A stretch of 64,000 bases of DNA, from the NCBI GenBank assembly GCA_016709445.1, contig JADJMV010000006.1, positions 402,513 through 466,512 on the forward strand, written 5' to 3'. The position numbers were made by a program, and so were the translations under genes. Positions 40,525-53,703 of the stretch are shown one piece after another. Position 1 is the first letter of the stretch; each line of letters starts with the position of its first letter. This stretch comes from Phycisphaerales bacterium (GTDB lineage Bacteria > Planctomycetota > Phycisphaerae > Phycisphaerales > UBA1924). A model generated the notes under the pieces. That model was not told the origin of the DNA and did no database searches. It was given only the letters and a program-made list of their open reading frames with translations.

Positions 40525-40683
40525 GGTTGATTGATCTCTGTAGTCCACCCTCGATCAATCAACCCGTGGGCTTCGTCGGCGCCAGTGGTCGCTCCATCCT
40601 GACCTTCGCCGAGCCTCAGGTCAGGCGTCTCTGCGCCTCGGATCAGGCGTCCATGCGCCTCAGGGCAGGTGTCGATGGGGTCC
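40525..40683 (+). repeat. Intergenic double-hairpin repeat, copy R2
   Basis: A perfect 12-bp inverted repeat (GGTTGATTGATC at 40525-40536, GATCAATCAACC at 40553-40564) is followed by the 32-bp segment at 40598-40629, identical to that of R1. Degenerate copies of TCAGGCGTC-TGCGCCTC with a period near 21 bases follow, and R2 ends near the shared GTCGATG-GGTCCGGC-CC-like tail. The direct orientation relative to R1 places the ankyrin gene between direct repeats. The remaining bases between 40319 and 40738 show no gene. Confidence 0.75.
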
Positions 40684-40738
40684 GGCGCCATGGGCCGGGG
40701 GCCTCAGCGAAAAACCTTGCAAAGACCAAAAAGAAGCC

Positions 40739-40766
40739 TTGACAGAACCCAACCGGTCGATATCCT
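40739..40766 (+). promoter_or_regulatory. Candidate sigma-70 promoter for the imuA-imuB-dnaE2 cassette
   Basis: TTGACA (40739-40744) is separated by 16 bases from TATCCT (40761-40766). An ATG lies 7 bases after the -10 box (40773), but its frame ends after about 40 codons and does not join imuA without a shift. No obvious LexA box was found, although mutasome cassettes are normally SOS-controlled. Confidence 0.4.
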
Positions 40767-40801
40767 AACACCATGCGATCGAGCGTGGCACATCAGGGTC
40801 G

Positions 40802-41893
40802 TTGGGGGGTCAGGAGGAGCCCCCCCTCCGAGGCTGGGAGGCCGAGCTTTGCGGGGCTTTCGGGGGTCTTTGCCGGGGAAGATCGGTTCTCCTGAACCCC
40901 AACTTCAACCCCATCCGAACCTCCTCCCCGAGCACCCGGTCGGGCGGGGAGGCCGAGGGGAGGATCCCGGCAGGGATCTCAGCCGAGATCCTGCAGCCAT
41001 CCCGGCGGCGGGGAGTCCTGAGCACCGGGAGATCGAGGGCCGCAGCCGGGGCGAAGGGGGACATCGCCCACCTGCTGGAGGCCATCGAGCAGGTCGAGCG
41101 CCGATCGGCCGGGCTCTTCGAGCCCGCGCCGGTCGCCCCGACCGGCTGGAGCGAGGTCGATCGCACGCTGACTCCGGGCGCGGCGACGAGCACGCCCGGA
41201 GCAGACGATGCAACTGATGCAACCGATGCAACGGTGGGGGGGCTCACCTGCGGGGCGATCCACGAGTGGTTCGGGCTCATGGGGGGTGAGCACCCGCGTT
41301 GCCGGCTGTGGCTCCCGCCGGTGGCGGTGCTGGCGCACCTGGCGGGGCGCTCGCTCGAGGCGGGCTCGGGCAGTTGGGTGGTGTGGGTCGGGCGCCGGTG
41401 CTGGCCCTATCCGCGCTCGTTCCGCGGGCGCGAGGGGGCGAGGCTGCTCGCGCGGTCCATCTTCGTCGATGCCGAGACCATCGGCGAGCGCGTCTGGGCG
41501 ATCGATCTGGCCCTCCGCTCCCGCGCCGTCGCGGCCGTCGTCGGCGACGGGCACGGGCTGAGCATGAGCGAATCCCGCCGCCTCCAACTCGCGGCCGGCA
41601 CCGGGCGGACGCTGGGTCTGCTCGCCCGGCCCATATGCGATCTCGGCGAAATCTCGGCCGCGTGGACGCGATGGCGCGTCGCCCCCGCGCCCTCGACCAA
41701 CGCCGAGCCCCGATGGACGATCGAACTGCTGCGCTGCAAAGGGACAGGCGTGGCCTCGGAGGAGGCGCGACGGTGGGTCGTGCGGCGTGACCATGCGACG
41801 GGCTCTCTCGATCTGGCTGGCGATGTTCCCGATCGATCTCGTACGCCGGCGCGATGCGCGCCGGAGGAAGGACTCGCCCGGCGAATCGCCTGA
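40802..41893 (+). CDS. imuA: ImuA-like mutasome accessory protein
   Basis: The RecA/SulA-like body begins around residue 80 (KGDIAHLLEAIEQVERRSAG) and contains GLTCGAIHEWFGL, PVAVLAHLAGRSLEAGSGSW, VVWVGRRCWPYPRSF and LGLLARPICDLGEISAAWTR-like blocks. ImuA works with ImuB and DnaE2 in damage-induced translesion synthesis. The first 80 residues are low in conservation and the TTG start is weak, so the true start is uncertain; no in-frame ATG exists near the conserved part. Three 9-bp repeats encode DATDATDAT. The 3' end overlaps imuB by about 107 bases. Confidence 0.8.
   Translation: MGGQEEPPLRGWEAELCGAFGGLCRGRSVLLNPNFNPIRTSSPSTRSGGEAEGRIPAGISAEILQPSRRRGVLSTGRSRAAAGAKGDIAHLLEAIEQVERRSAGLFEPAPVAPTGWSEVDRTLTPGAATSTPGADDATDATDATVGGLTCGAIHEWFGLMGGEHPRCRLWLPPVAVLAHLAGRSLEAGSGSWVVWVGRRCWPYPRSFRGREGARLLARSIFVDAETIGERVWAIDLALRSRAVAAVVGDGHGLSMSESRRLQLAAGTGRTLGLLARPICDLGEISAAWTRWRVAPAPSTNAEPRWTIELLRCKGTGVASEEARRWVVRRDHATGSLDLAGDVPDRSRTPARCAPEEGLARRIA
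41207..41233 (+). repeat. Three 9-bp tandem repeats inside imuA
   Basis: Three consecutive copies of GATGCAACN encode Asp-Ala-Thr three times in the linker before the ATPase-like core of ImuA. Because the unit is a multiple of three, copy changes would not break the frame. Confidence 0.7.
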
Positions 41894-43544
41894 GCGATCT
41901 GTGCGCCGGGAGAGAGAACGCGGAGGCGCGAAGAAAGACGCGGAGTCAGCGGAGAATCGCAAAGGGAATGGGTCTTTCGATGCATACAAGCCATCTCTCC
42001 GTGCCCTCCGCTCTCCCCCGCCCCTCCGCGTTCGTTCCGCCCCCTCTATGGCCGACAAGCGCCCCATCCTCCTCGTCGAGCAGGAGGGGCAGAAGCGGAT
42101 CGTGGCCGCGTGCTGCGAGCGGGCCCACAAGGCCGGGGTCCGGCGGGGCATGCCCGCCGGTCAGGCCCGGGCCGCCTTCCCCGGCGATGCGGTCCGGCTC
42201 GAGCCGGCGACGCCGGAACGCGATCTGGCCGTCCTGCGGGCCCTGGCCGTCTGGGCCCACCAGTTCTCCCCCATCGTCGCGCTCGACGAGCCCGACGGCC
42301 TCATGCTCGATGTCACCGGGTGCGAACGCGTCTTCAAGGGCGAGGCCCGCCTACTCGCCCTCGTCCGCGAGCGCTTCGCCGCCCGCGGCTTCACCGTCCG
42401 GGCCGCGATCGCCCCGAGCTTCGGCTGCGCCTGGGCCGTTGCCCGTTTCGGTCGCGAGCCCGACGCGATCGTCCCCGAGGGGGGTGAGCGCGAGGCGCTC
42501 CGATCCCTCCCCGTCCGTGCCCTCCGCATCGAGGCCGAGGCCGAGTACGCCCTGGGCGAGGTCGGCATCACCCGCGTCGGCGAGCTGTTCGACCTGCCCC
42601 GCTCGGTCCTGCCCGTGCGCTTCGGTCCCGGCCTGCTCTTCCGGCTCGACCAGGCCCTCGGGCGCGCGATCGAGACCGTCGAGCCCGTGCGCCCGATCGC
42701 CCCGCCCCGCGTCGAGCGCTGCTTCGCCGGCCCGAGCACCGATCTCGGCGCGATCGGCTGGTGCATCCGCGAGCTGCTCGCCGAGTTGAGCGCCGAGCTG
42801 CTGACGCGCGAGAGCGGGGCCCGGCGCATCGACCTCACGCTCGACCGCTCCGACCTCGAGCCGGCGCAGCTGGCGATCAGCATGAGCCGCCCCAACCGCG
42901 ACGCCCGCCACCTCTGGTCGCTCTTCGAGCCCCGCCTGGCCCGTACGCACCTGGGCTTCGGCGTCGAACGCATCGAGATGGTCGCCTCGCGCACCGCCCG
43001 TATCCGCCACGAGCAGGGCACCCACGCCGGCGCAGGAGAGCACTGGGGGAGCGCCGCCGATACGCCCGAGGCCGCACTCGCCATCGCCGAACTCGCCGAC
43101 ACGCTCACCAACCGCTTCGGGCGCGACCGCGTCGTGCAGGCCGAACTCGCCCCCTCACACCTCCCCGAGCGGGCCGAGCGTTGGCGACCCGCCGAGGTCG
43201 ACCGCAAGCCCGCCGCCATCGAGAAAGCGATCGAAAGAGCGCTGCAAGAAGCCGCCGAACTCGCGCCAGCCCCCCCGCCCGACCGGCCCACGCTCCTCCT
43301 CCCCCGCCCCGAGCCCGCCGAGGTTGTCGCCATCACCCCCGATGGCCCGGTCGCCCGCCTCTGCTGGCGCGGCGTCGATCACCCCGTCGTCGCCTGCATC
43401 GGCCCCGAGCGCATCAGCCCCGAGTGGTGGCGGTTCCTCCACCCCACCCGCGACTACTTCCGCATCCAGGATGCGCAGGGCCGCTGGCTCTGGGTGTTCC
43501 GAGAGATGGAGACGGGGAGGTGGTTCGTGCAGGGGGTGTGGTGA
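41787..43544 (+). CDS. imuB: ImuB, Y-family polymerase-like mutasome protein, with an in-frame repeat insertion
   Basis: The N-terminus (MRRALSIWLAMFPIDLVRRR) is followed by about 50-60 residues of low-complexity insert coded by repeat element E1. The normal ImuB sequence then resumes: DKRPILLVEQEGQKRIVAAC, AHKAGVRRGMPAGQARAAFP, VTGCERVFKGEARLLALVRE, ALGEVGITRVGELFDLPRS and the C-terminal PTRDYFRIQDAQGRWLWVFR. ImuB links DnaE2 to the beta clamp and lacks the polymerase carboxylates of active Y-family enzymes. It overlaps the end of imuA and lies 90 bases before dnaE2. Confidence 0.92.
   Translation: MTMRRALSIWLAMFPIDLVRRRDARRRKDSPGESPERSVRRERERGGAKKDAESAENRKGNGSFDAYKPSLRALRSPPPLRVRSAPSMADKRPILLVEQEGQKRIVAACCERAHKAGVRRGMPAGQARAAFPGDAVRLEPATPERDLAVLRALAVWAHQFSPIVALDEPDGLMLDVTGCERVFKGEARLLALVRERFAARGFTVRAAIAPSFGCAWAVARFGREPDAIVPEGGEREALRSLPVRALRIEAEAEYALGEVGITRVGELFDLPRSVLPVRFGPGLLFRLDQALGRAIETVEPVRPIAPPRVERCFAGPSTDLGAIGWCIRELLAELSAELLTRESGARRIDLTLDRSDLEPAQLAISMSRPNRDARHLWSLFEPRLARTHLGFGVERIEMVASRTARIRHEQGTHAGAGEHWGSAADTPEAALAIAELADTLTNRFGRDRVVQAELAPSHLPERAERWRPAEVDRKPAAIEKAIERALQEAAELAPAPPPDRPTLLLPRPEPAEVVAITPDGPVARLCWRGVDHPVVACIGPERISPEWWRFLHPTRDYFRIQDAQGRWLWVFREMETGRWFVQGVW
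41905..42046 (+). repeat. Palindromic repeat element E1 inside imuB
   Basis: A purine-rich left arm (about 41908-41958) and a pyrimidine-rich right arm (about 41991-42043) are partly complementary; the clearest pairing is the 11-bp GAACGCGGAGG (41916-41926) with CCTCCGCGTTC (42023-42033). The element is read through in the imuB frame and replaces a short variable loop between the first strand and DKRPILLVEQ. It begins 12 bases after the imuA stop. Its arms resemble those of E2, E3 and E5 in composition. Confidence 0.75.
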
Positions 43545-43545
43545 T

Positions 43546-43588
43546 TGGGAGAGACGAAGAGACAGAGAGACGGAGAGACGAAGTGGGA
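43546..43588 (+). repeat. Repeat element E2 (left arm only) between imuB and dnaE2
   Basis: Directly after the imuB stop lies a purine tract of GAGAC-type units ending in GAGACGAAGTGGG, the same phrase that ends both left arms of E3. No matching pyrimidine arm is visible before dnaE2, so this is a half element or a solo arm. The remaining spacer to dnaE2 holds nothing recognisable. Confidence 0.7.
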
Positions 43589-43633
43589 AGGAGTCCGACT
43601 TGACGGCATGACGCCGCTTGAACCGAGCCAGCC

Positions 43634-47640
<4,007 letters not shown>

Positions 47641-47721
47641 GCCTCCGCAACCCCGCCCGAATCCGCCACCTAGGATCCGCGGAACCCAGCCATGAGGCCG
47701 GCGCGAAACGGAGACGCAACC

Positions 47722-48639
47722 ATGAAGAAGCTGATCAAACTCGTGATCGCAGGCGTGGGCCTGCTGGTCGTGCTGCTGGCGGTAGGGGTGTTCATCGCGT
47801 TCCGCTCGGTGGACGCGATCGCGAAGAGAGCGATCGAGGGCGGCGGGACCTACGTGCTCGGCGTCAAGACGACGGTGGACTCGGCGAACGTCGGCGTCTT
47901 CGCCGGCACATTCCGCATGAGCGGCCTGAGCGTCGCCAACCCCGAGGGATACACGTCCAACCATTTCATGACGGTGCCCAACGCCGGTGTCGATGTCTCG
48001 CTCGGCACGCTGATGCAAGATACGATCCGCCTGCCGCAGCTCACGATCGGCAAGCTGGATATCAATCTCGACGGCTCGGGCGGCAAAGCGAACTACAAGC
48101 AGATCCTCGAGCACATCAAGGGCCTCGAGTCGAGCGGGGGTCAGCAGGGGGGCGGATCGACCTCGGGCGGCAAGTCGGAGGGCAAGAAGTTCGTCATCGA
48201 TACGCTGACGATCGAGGGCGCGACTGTCCACGTCGTGAACTTGGGCGGGATCTCGCAGGCCGTGGGCGCCGTCAAGGTCGACGTGCCGCAGGTCAAGCTC
48301 GAGGGCGTCGGCACGAAGGAACCGCTGGGGCTCGACGAACTCGTGAGCGTGATCGTCAAGACCGTGCTCTCGACGACCGTGCAGGCCGGCGGCGGGATCA
48401 TCCCGGCCGATGTGCTCGGCGACCTGCAGGGTCAGCTCGCCGGCCTTGACAGCCTCAGCGAGCTGGGCATCACGGCGGTGGGGGATGTGGGCCAGATCGC
48501 CGGCCAAATGGCAGACAAGGTCCAGAAGCAGGCGGAGGATCAGATCAACAAGGCGGCCGATGACGCCAAGAACCAGATCGATGACGCCGCCAAGAAGCTC
48601 GAGGACAAGCTCAAAGGATTGGGCAAGGGCGGGGGTTGA
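47722..48639 (+). CDS. AsmA-like membrane-anchored protein
   Basis: The 305-residue protein starts with an N-terminal membrane helix (KLVIAGVGLLVVLLAVGVFI) and continues with beta-rich repeats typical of AsmA/DUF748-type envelope proteins (AKRAIEGGGTYVLGVKTTVD, LSVANPEGYTSNHFM, KLDINLDGSGGKANYKQILE). It ends in a charged coiled coil rich in Lys, Asp and Gln. AsmA-like proteins act in lipid or outer-membrane homeostasis. The ATG at 47722 is preferred to an upstream in-frame start since it opens directly into the helix. Confidence 0.78.
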   Translation: MKKLIKLVIAGVGLLVVLLAVGVFIAFRSVDAIAKRAIEGGGTYVLGVKTTVDSANVGVFAGTFRMSGLSVANPEGYTSNHFMTVPNAGVDVSLGTLMQDTIRLPQLTIGKLDINLDGSGGKANYKQILEHIKGLESSGGQQGGGSTSGGKSEGKKFVIDTLTIEGATVHVVNLGGISQAVGAVKVDVPQVKLEGVGTKEPLGLDELVSVIVKTVLSTTVQAGGGIIPADVLGDLQGQLAGLDSLSELGITAVGDVGQIAGQMADKVQKQAEDQINKAADDAKNQIDDAAKKLEDKLKGLGKGGG

Positions 48640-49506
48640 AAGGCCGCGAGATTCTTCCCCGTCATCTTGGACAGCTGGGCGGGGGCTCCGCGGAGTCCGG
48701 GGCGGGCGTGCGATGATCTCCCGGTACGCCCGGCATCGATCCACCGCCCGATGGACCGCCATGGAGGCATCCAACCCGCCCGTCACGGAGCCTCAGGTCA
48801 GGCGTCAGAGCGATTGGGGGACGCGGAGTTTGGCCCCGCGATCCGGAGGGGAGTTGCCGGAATGGCATGCGGCATGCACAGCGATCTCCACAACCCGCGG
48901 CTCGTCCCGGTGACGAATCGCTTCTTCCAGATCTGAGCCGTTCATTCTCCCGGTCTCCACCGAGCGCACCCGGACGGAATGGCATCGATCAATCCCGCCG
49001 CGGTCTCGATGCCGTGGATGGGCGCGGTGTGCATCGCGTCAGCCGGAGAGCGTGTGCTCGGAAGACCGCCGCGGCGACGGCAACGTACCCGATCGCGCGA
49101 GACTTCCGGGCCTACGCGGGGTACCGGCGCGAGAACAACCAGACCCTCGGCGGGACCGGCATGGCGGCGCACCGAGTGAGGGTGCTCCTGCACCACATGT
49201 TCATGCACAGGGCCCCGGCCCGCCAGGGCTGGACGCGTATCCCGGAGTGGCCCATGCCCGCGCGCGACCCGTGCAGGACCGCGGCCCCGAGGTTCGCTCC
49301 ATTTCCGACAGACGGGGCCATGCTTCTCCGGACAGTCCCGCCGCGGCAGATCGTGCGCTTCGCCTGGATCAATCTGAAGATGATCAAAATGATCGGCTGA
49401 GCCACAGCGGGGCCTGCCGTGGAAGCGGGCGGGGTCGTGGGAGCCGGGGGGCGATTCGCGAGTGGGGAAGCGCCGGGGAGCGCGGGCCCGCCGCAGCGCC
49501 GGCCAA
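48640..49506. other. 867-bp stretch without a supportable gene
   Basis: Several open frames cross this region, but none has a ribosome site, a plausible start and protein-like composition together. A 19-bp piece of the R1/R2 repeat (GAGCCTCAGGTCAGGCGTC) lies at 48788-48806. A plus-strand frame from about 49060 to 49400 reads somewhat protein-like (IARDFRAYAGYRRENNQTLG) and could be a gene remnant, but I cannot place it in a family. Confidence 0.5.
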
Positions 49507-50888
49507 CTACAGGACGGTTCCACCCAGCACCGCGGCCGCGATGCCGAAGTAGATCACCAGGCCCGTCACATCCACGAGAGTGGCGACGAAGGGGGCCGAG
49601 CTGGTAGCCGGGTCGAGGCCGACTCGCCGCAAGAGGAAGGGGAGCATGGATCCGGCAAGGGTGCCGAAGGTCACCACGCCGATCAGGCTCAGGCACACCG
49701 TGATCGCCACGAGCCAGGCGTGGTGTCCATAGTCGACCCAGCCGAGCCGCTGCCAGAGGACCACACGGGCCAAGCCGATCGTCCCGAGCCACGCGCCCAG
49801 CGTCAGACCGGAGGCGATCTCGCGTCGCATCACGCGCCACCAGTCGGCCAGGGTGATCTCGGAGAGGGCCATCGCGCGGATGATCAGCGTCGCCGCCTGC
49901 GAGCCCGAGTTGCCGCCGCTGGAGATGATCAGGGGGATGAACATCGCCAGGACCACCGCCCGCTCGATCTCGTGCTCGAAGCGGCCCATCGCCGTCGCGG
50001 TCAGCAACTCGCCGAGAAAGAGCACACTCAGCCATGTGCCCCGCTTCTTGAGCAGCGTGAGAAAGGGCGTGGTGTCATAGGGCGTGTCGATCGCCTCGAG
50101 GCCGCCGATGCGGTGGATGTCCTCGGTGGTCTCGGACTGGATCACGTCGAGCACGTCGTCGATGGTGACGATGCCGAGCATCCGCCCGCCCTCGGCCACC
50201 ACGGGCAGCGCGATGCGGTCGTACTTGCGGAACGCCTCGGCCATCGGCTCCCGGTCATCGGTCGCCAGCACGGTGACGACGGGCCGGTCCTCCAGGTCGC
50301 CGATCCGGGCCTCGGGCTCGGCACGCACGATCGTCGCGAGGCGGAGGTCACGGACGAGCCGTCCCTCGGCGTCGAGGACGTAGACGATGCTGAGGGTCTC
50401 GGTGGTGCGGGGGAGCGACGGATGGCGGCGATCGCTTCGGCGGCCGTCATCTCCGAGGAGATACGTACGTAGTCCGGCGTCATGAGGCGTCCGGCCGACT
50501 CGGGCGGGTAGCCCATGATCTCGCGTGTCTTGCGAAGGTCGTCGGGCTTGAGCGCGTCCATGAGACGGCTGGTGACCTCGGGCGGCAGCTCGTCGAGCAG
50601 CGCGGCCCGGTCGTCGGGGCTCATCGCGCCGACGAGTTCCAGGGTCTGACCGCCCGAGAGCGAGCCGATCAGCTCCTCCTGGTGGTCGAGCGGCAGGTAC
50701 GCGAAGACCTGGCCGGCCCGCTCGCGGGGGAGCAGCCGGAACACGATGCCCTCCTCCTCGGGCGGCAGGTCGACGATCAGATCGGCGACATCGGGATCGG
50801 CGAGCGCGACCAGCGCGGACCGCAGCTCGCCCCAGGCCTTGTCGATGATCATCCGCTGGATGTCGGGCTGGAGAATAGCGCCGAGCAT
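49507..50888 (-). CDS. mgtE: MgtE family magnesium transporter (frameshift near 50409)
   Basis: The N-terminal superhelical domain (LVALADPDVADLIVDLPPEE, LSGGQTLELVGAMSPDDRAA) leads to a CBS pair (ESAGRLMTPDYVRISSEM, then VVTVLATDDREPMAEAFRKY and MLGIVTIDDVLDVIQSE) and a five-helix membrane domain with MFIPLIISSGGNSGSQAATL. The frame changes at a G5 run (50409-50413); one added base continues as RTTETLSIVYVLDAEGRLV. MgtE is a Mg2+-gated channel for magnesium uptake. No Mg riboswitch could be recognised by eye in the 232-base upstream gap. Confidence 0.93.
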
Positions 50889-51120
50889 GGCAGGCTCCCT
50901 GGTCGTGACGGGGACTCTAGCTGGGGTGGGGAACCGGATGCGGCATGGCGAAGTGGGACGCGGACCGCGCGACATCAAGCGCCGGCATCCACATTGGCCC
51001 TCCTGCCTCCTGACGGACGCCCAGCACCCCCTCGACTGCTGGCAGACGCGAGATCAAGGCTGTGGCAGGCGTCCAATTCCCGGGTGGGAGGCCGCGAAGC
51101 GGGCACCCCTACAGTGCACG

Positions 51121-52194
51121 ATGCGCACCGCCAGCCCCCTCGCCATCGCGTGCTTGGCCGCCCTCGCCCACGCCCAGTCACCCCGCCCCGAGTTCCAGGC
51201 CAAGGGTCTATCCGGCAACCCCATTCTCGAGGGCTGGTACGCCGACCCCGAGGCGATCGTCTACGGGGGCGATTACTGGATCTATCCGACCTACTCCGAC
51301 GACTTCGGCACGCCCCCGGCGCGTCCGCCCTTCGACCAGCTCACCGAGCGTCAGCAGCACGCCATCAACCCGCAGTATCTGAAGCAGACGTTCCTCGACG
51401 CCTTCAGCTCGAACGACCTGGTGCATTGGACGAAGCACCCTCGCGTGCTCGACGTCGCGACCGTCTCGTGGGCCGAATTTGCCCTGTGGGCGCCCTCGGT
51501 AATCCACGCGGGCGGTAAGTACTACCTGCTCTTCGCCGCCAACGACATCCAGAGCGACGAGGAGGAGGGCGGGATCGGCGTGGCCGTCGCCGATAGCCCC
51601 GAGGGGCCCTTCACCGACGCGATCGGGCGCCCGCTCATCGATGCCTTCCACAACGGCGCCCAGCCCATCGACCCTTACGTGTTCCGAGACGATGATGGGC
51701 AGCTCTACCTCTATTACGGCGGCTGGCGACACTGCAATGTCGCACGGCTCGCGTCCGACCTCAAGTCCGTCCAGCCCTTCGACGACGGCCAGAGCTTTGT
51801 CGAGATTACCCCGGAGCACTACGTAGAGGGTCCCTTCGTCTTCAAGCGTTCCGGCAGGTACTACCTCATGTGGAGCGAGGGCGGCTGGGGCGGGCCCAAC
51901 TACTCGGTCGCCTACGCCATCGGCGAATCGCCCCGCGGGCCCTTCCAGCGCGTCGGCAAGATCCTCCAGCAGGATTCATCCGTCGCCACCGGCGCCGGCC
52001 ACCACTCGGTGATCCCGGTCGAGGGGTCGGACACCTGGTACATCGTCTACCACCGCCGGCCGCTCGGCGACACCGACGGGAATCACCGCGAGGTGTGCAT
52101 CGACGAGATGAAATTCAACGAAGACGGGACCATCCAGCCCGTGAAGATCACCTTTGAGGGCGTGCCGGCCCACCCGGTCGCCGGGACCCCGTGA
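51121..52194 (+). CDS. Glycoside hydrolase family 43-like enzyme
   Basis: The 357-residue protein has a signal peptide (SPLAIACLAALAHAQ) and a five-bladed propeller. GH43 landmarks are present: the base Asp in ILEGWYADPEAIVYGGDYWI, the middle Asp in NGAQPIDPYVFRDDDGQLYL and the acid Glu in HYVEGPFVFKRSGRYYLMWS. Family members remove arabinose, xylose or galactose units from plant polysaccharides. The secreted location fits polymer trimming before uptake, possibly by the sugar importer at 24.5-27.8 kb (inference). Confidence 0.92.
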   Translation: MRTASPLAIACLAALAHAQSPRPEFQAKGLSGNPILEGWYADPEAIVYGGDYWIYPTYSDDFGTPPARPPFDQLTERQQHAINPQYLKQTFLDAFSSNDLVHWTKHPRVLDVATVSWAEFALWAPSVIHAGGKYYLLFAANDIQSDEEEGGIGVAVADSPEGPFTDAIGRPLIDAFHNGAQPIDPYVFRDDDGQLYLYYGGWRHCNVARLASDLKSVQPFDDGQSFVEITPEHYVEGPFVFKRSGRYYLMWSEGGWGGPNYSVAYAIGESPRGPFQRVGKILQQDSSVATGAGHHSVIPVEGSDTWYIVYHRRPLGDTDGNHREVCIDEMKFNEDGTIQPVKITFEGVPAHPVAGTP

Positions 52195-52205
52195 GGAGCC
52201 AAGCC

Positions 52206-52745
52206 ATGCACCGACTCTCCCGCCCCCTGCGGCTCGCGATCTCCGCCCTTGCCGGCCTTGCGCTGACGGCGATGCCTGGATGCATCGTGCAGGATATCAA
52301 CGACGGCATCCAGCAATCGAACGCCCAACTCGCCTCGATCAACGAGAGCTTCGCCAGAGTCGAGCGGGCCAACGAGCTGCTCTCCAAGGTTGATGCCGAC
52401 CTCGTGACGCTCGGCGCGCGGCTGGATGCGATCGATCAGAAACTCGCAAAGCTCGACGGCTCCGTCGCGGAACTGCAGCCGCCGCTCGCCGAGGTCGAGC
52501 AGCACCTCGCCTCGCTGCGGAAGACGATCAACAACATCGACTCGACGATCCCCTTTCTCAAGATCTCCGGCGACGACAAGGACGAGCAGAAGGCCCTCGA
52601 GGAGGGCCAGACTCCCCCAGAGGGCGTCCAGCCCGAGGGCCAACCGCCCCCCGAGGGTGACCAGCCCGATGGCCAGACACCCCCGGCGGGCGAGCGCGAT
52701 GACGGGCCCGCCGCCGACCCCGGCGCCCCCAAGCCCGTGCGGTAG
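52206..52745 (+). CDS. Putative lipoprotein with coiled coil and Pro/Gly-rich tail
   Basis: The signal segment (LAISALAGLALTAMPGC) ends at Cys with a weak lipobox, followed by a coiled coil of about 100 residues (NAQLASINESFARVERANEL) and a disordered tail of PEGQTPPEGVQ-like repeats. A GTG at 52191 overlaps the GH43 stop (GTGA) and is an alternative start. Function is unknown. It may be a structural envelope protein. Confidence 0.7.
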   Translation: MHRLSRPLRLAISALAGLALTAMPGCIVQDINDGIQQSNAQLASINESFARVERANELLSKVDADLVTLGARLDAIDQKLAKLDGSVAELQPPLAEVEQHLASLRKTINNIDSTIPFLKISGDDKDEQKALEEGQTPPEGVQPEGQPPPEGDQPDGQTPPAGERDDGPAADPGAPKPVR

Positions 52746-52756
52746 GCGGCCCCCTC

Positions 52757-53498
52757 TCAACGCCGGCGCCGGACCGCCAGCAGCCCCGTCGCGATCAGCA
52801 GCCCCGCACCGCCCGGCGCAGGCAACTGGTGGTACTTGAAGTTGTCGTAGGCGAGCCCCTCATCCTCGTTGTTGGTCAGGAGCATCCCCGCGATGGAGGC
52901 CGAGCCGTCAGAGGTCCGGAAGCCGTACGCGCCGTCGGTGACTTCGTCGAGCGTGATGGAGCCGAGCAGGGCCCCGTCGCGCCCGAAGAAATCGAGCTTG
53001 AGGTCGCCCGGCCCCGTATCGCCGAAGACCGTGAATCCCAGATCGGGCTGATCGAACTCAAAGAGCACGGCCATCGCGCCCTCGCCGATGGCCTGGAAGT
53101 TGGGCCACCCCACCGAACTGAGCCCGCCGATGGCGTGCCCGCTCCCGCCGAACAGGGTGGTATCGCCCATCGAGAGATTGCGCGTCGCCTCGCCGGCCGC
53201 GAGCGTGAGCGGGCCCGTGGGAGACCCCGACACGACGTCGTGGACCCCGTTGCCGTTCTGGTTCGTCCCATCGGAGACGCCCTGCCCGCCGAACCGTTCG
53301 CCGAACGAGAGGCCGAGGCCGTTGCCGAATACCCCCTCGTAGTTCGCGCGCCTCGAATCCGCTCCCGGCGTCGAACGCCTCGAAACCCTCGGTGAGTTCA
53401 CCGGTCAGCGAGCCGTAGGAGACCGGCACAATCCCAGCCAACGAGACCCCTGCACCCGACATCATGCCGAGGCAAACACCAACCATCGTGTGACGCAT
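52757..53498 (-). CDS. Exported protein with PEP-CTERM-like sorting tail (frameshift near 53355)
   Basis: The signal peptide (VGVCLGMMSGAGVSLAGIV) leads to YGSLTGELTEGFEAFDAG. The reading then shifts frame near 53345-53365 and continues ANYEGVFGNGLGLSFGERF. The C-terminus is LPAPGGAGLLIATGLLAVRRRR, the Pro-x-Pro/hydrophobic helix/Arg arrangement of PEP-CTERM-type anchors. The middle is a beta-sandwich-like domain of unknown function. Typical of extracellular planctomycete proteins. Confidence 0.75.
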
Positions 53499-53703
53499 GA
53501 TCCATCCTCTCCAATTGCGATGAGTCCGGCGACCGGCCGAGCCGCTCCGACAGCGCCCCGCGCCGGCGGCGCGGTCGCCTGTCTCTCTCCCACTCAGCCA
53601 TGCGGAAGAACCCGGTGCACTGGCCGGAGAAATCCGAGTTTCACGCTATTCTCTGCCCGGCGAACCGATTACGCTCAGCGGCCGACGCACCTGGGAGCAC
53701 CGC

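Noticed and set aside
48867..49400. Open frame with a possible exported product
   Set aside because: Composition is mixed, no ribosome site or family motif is visible, and the N-terminal part crosses a repeat fragment. It is left as unassigned sequence.
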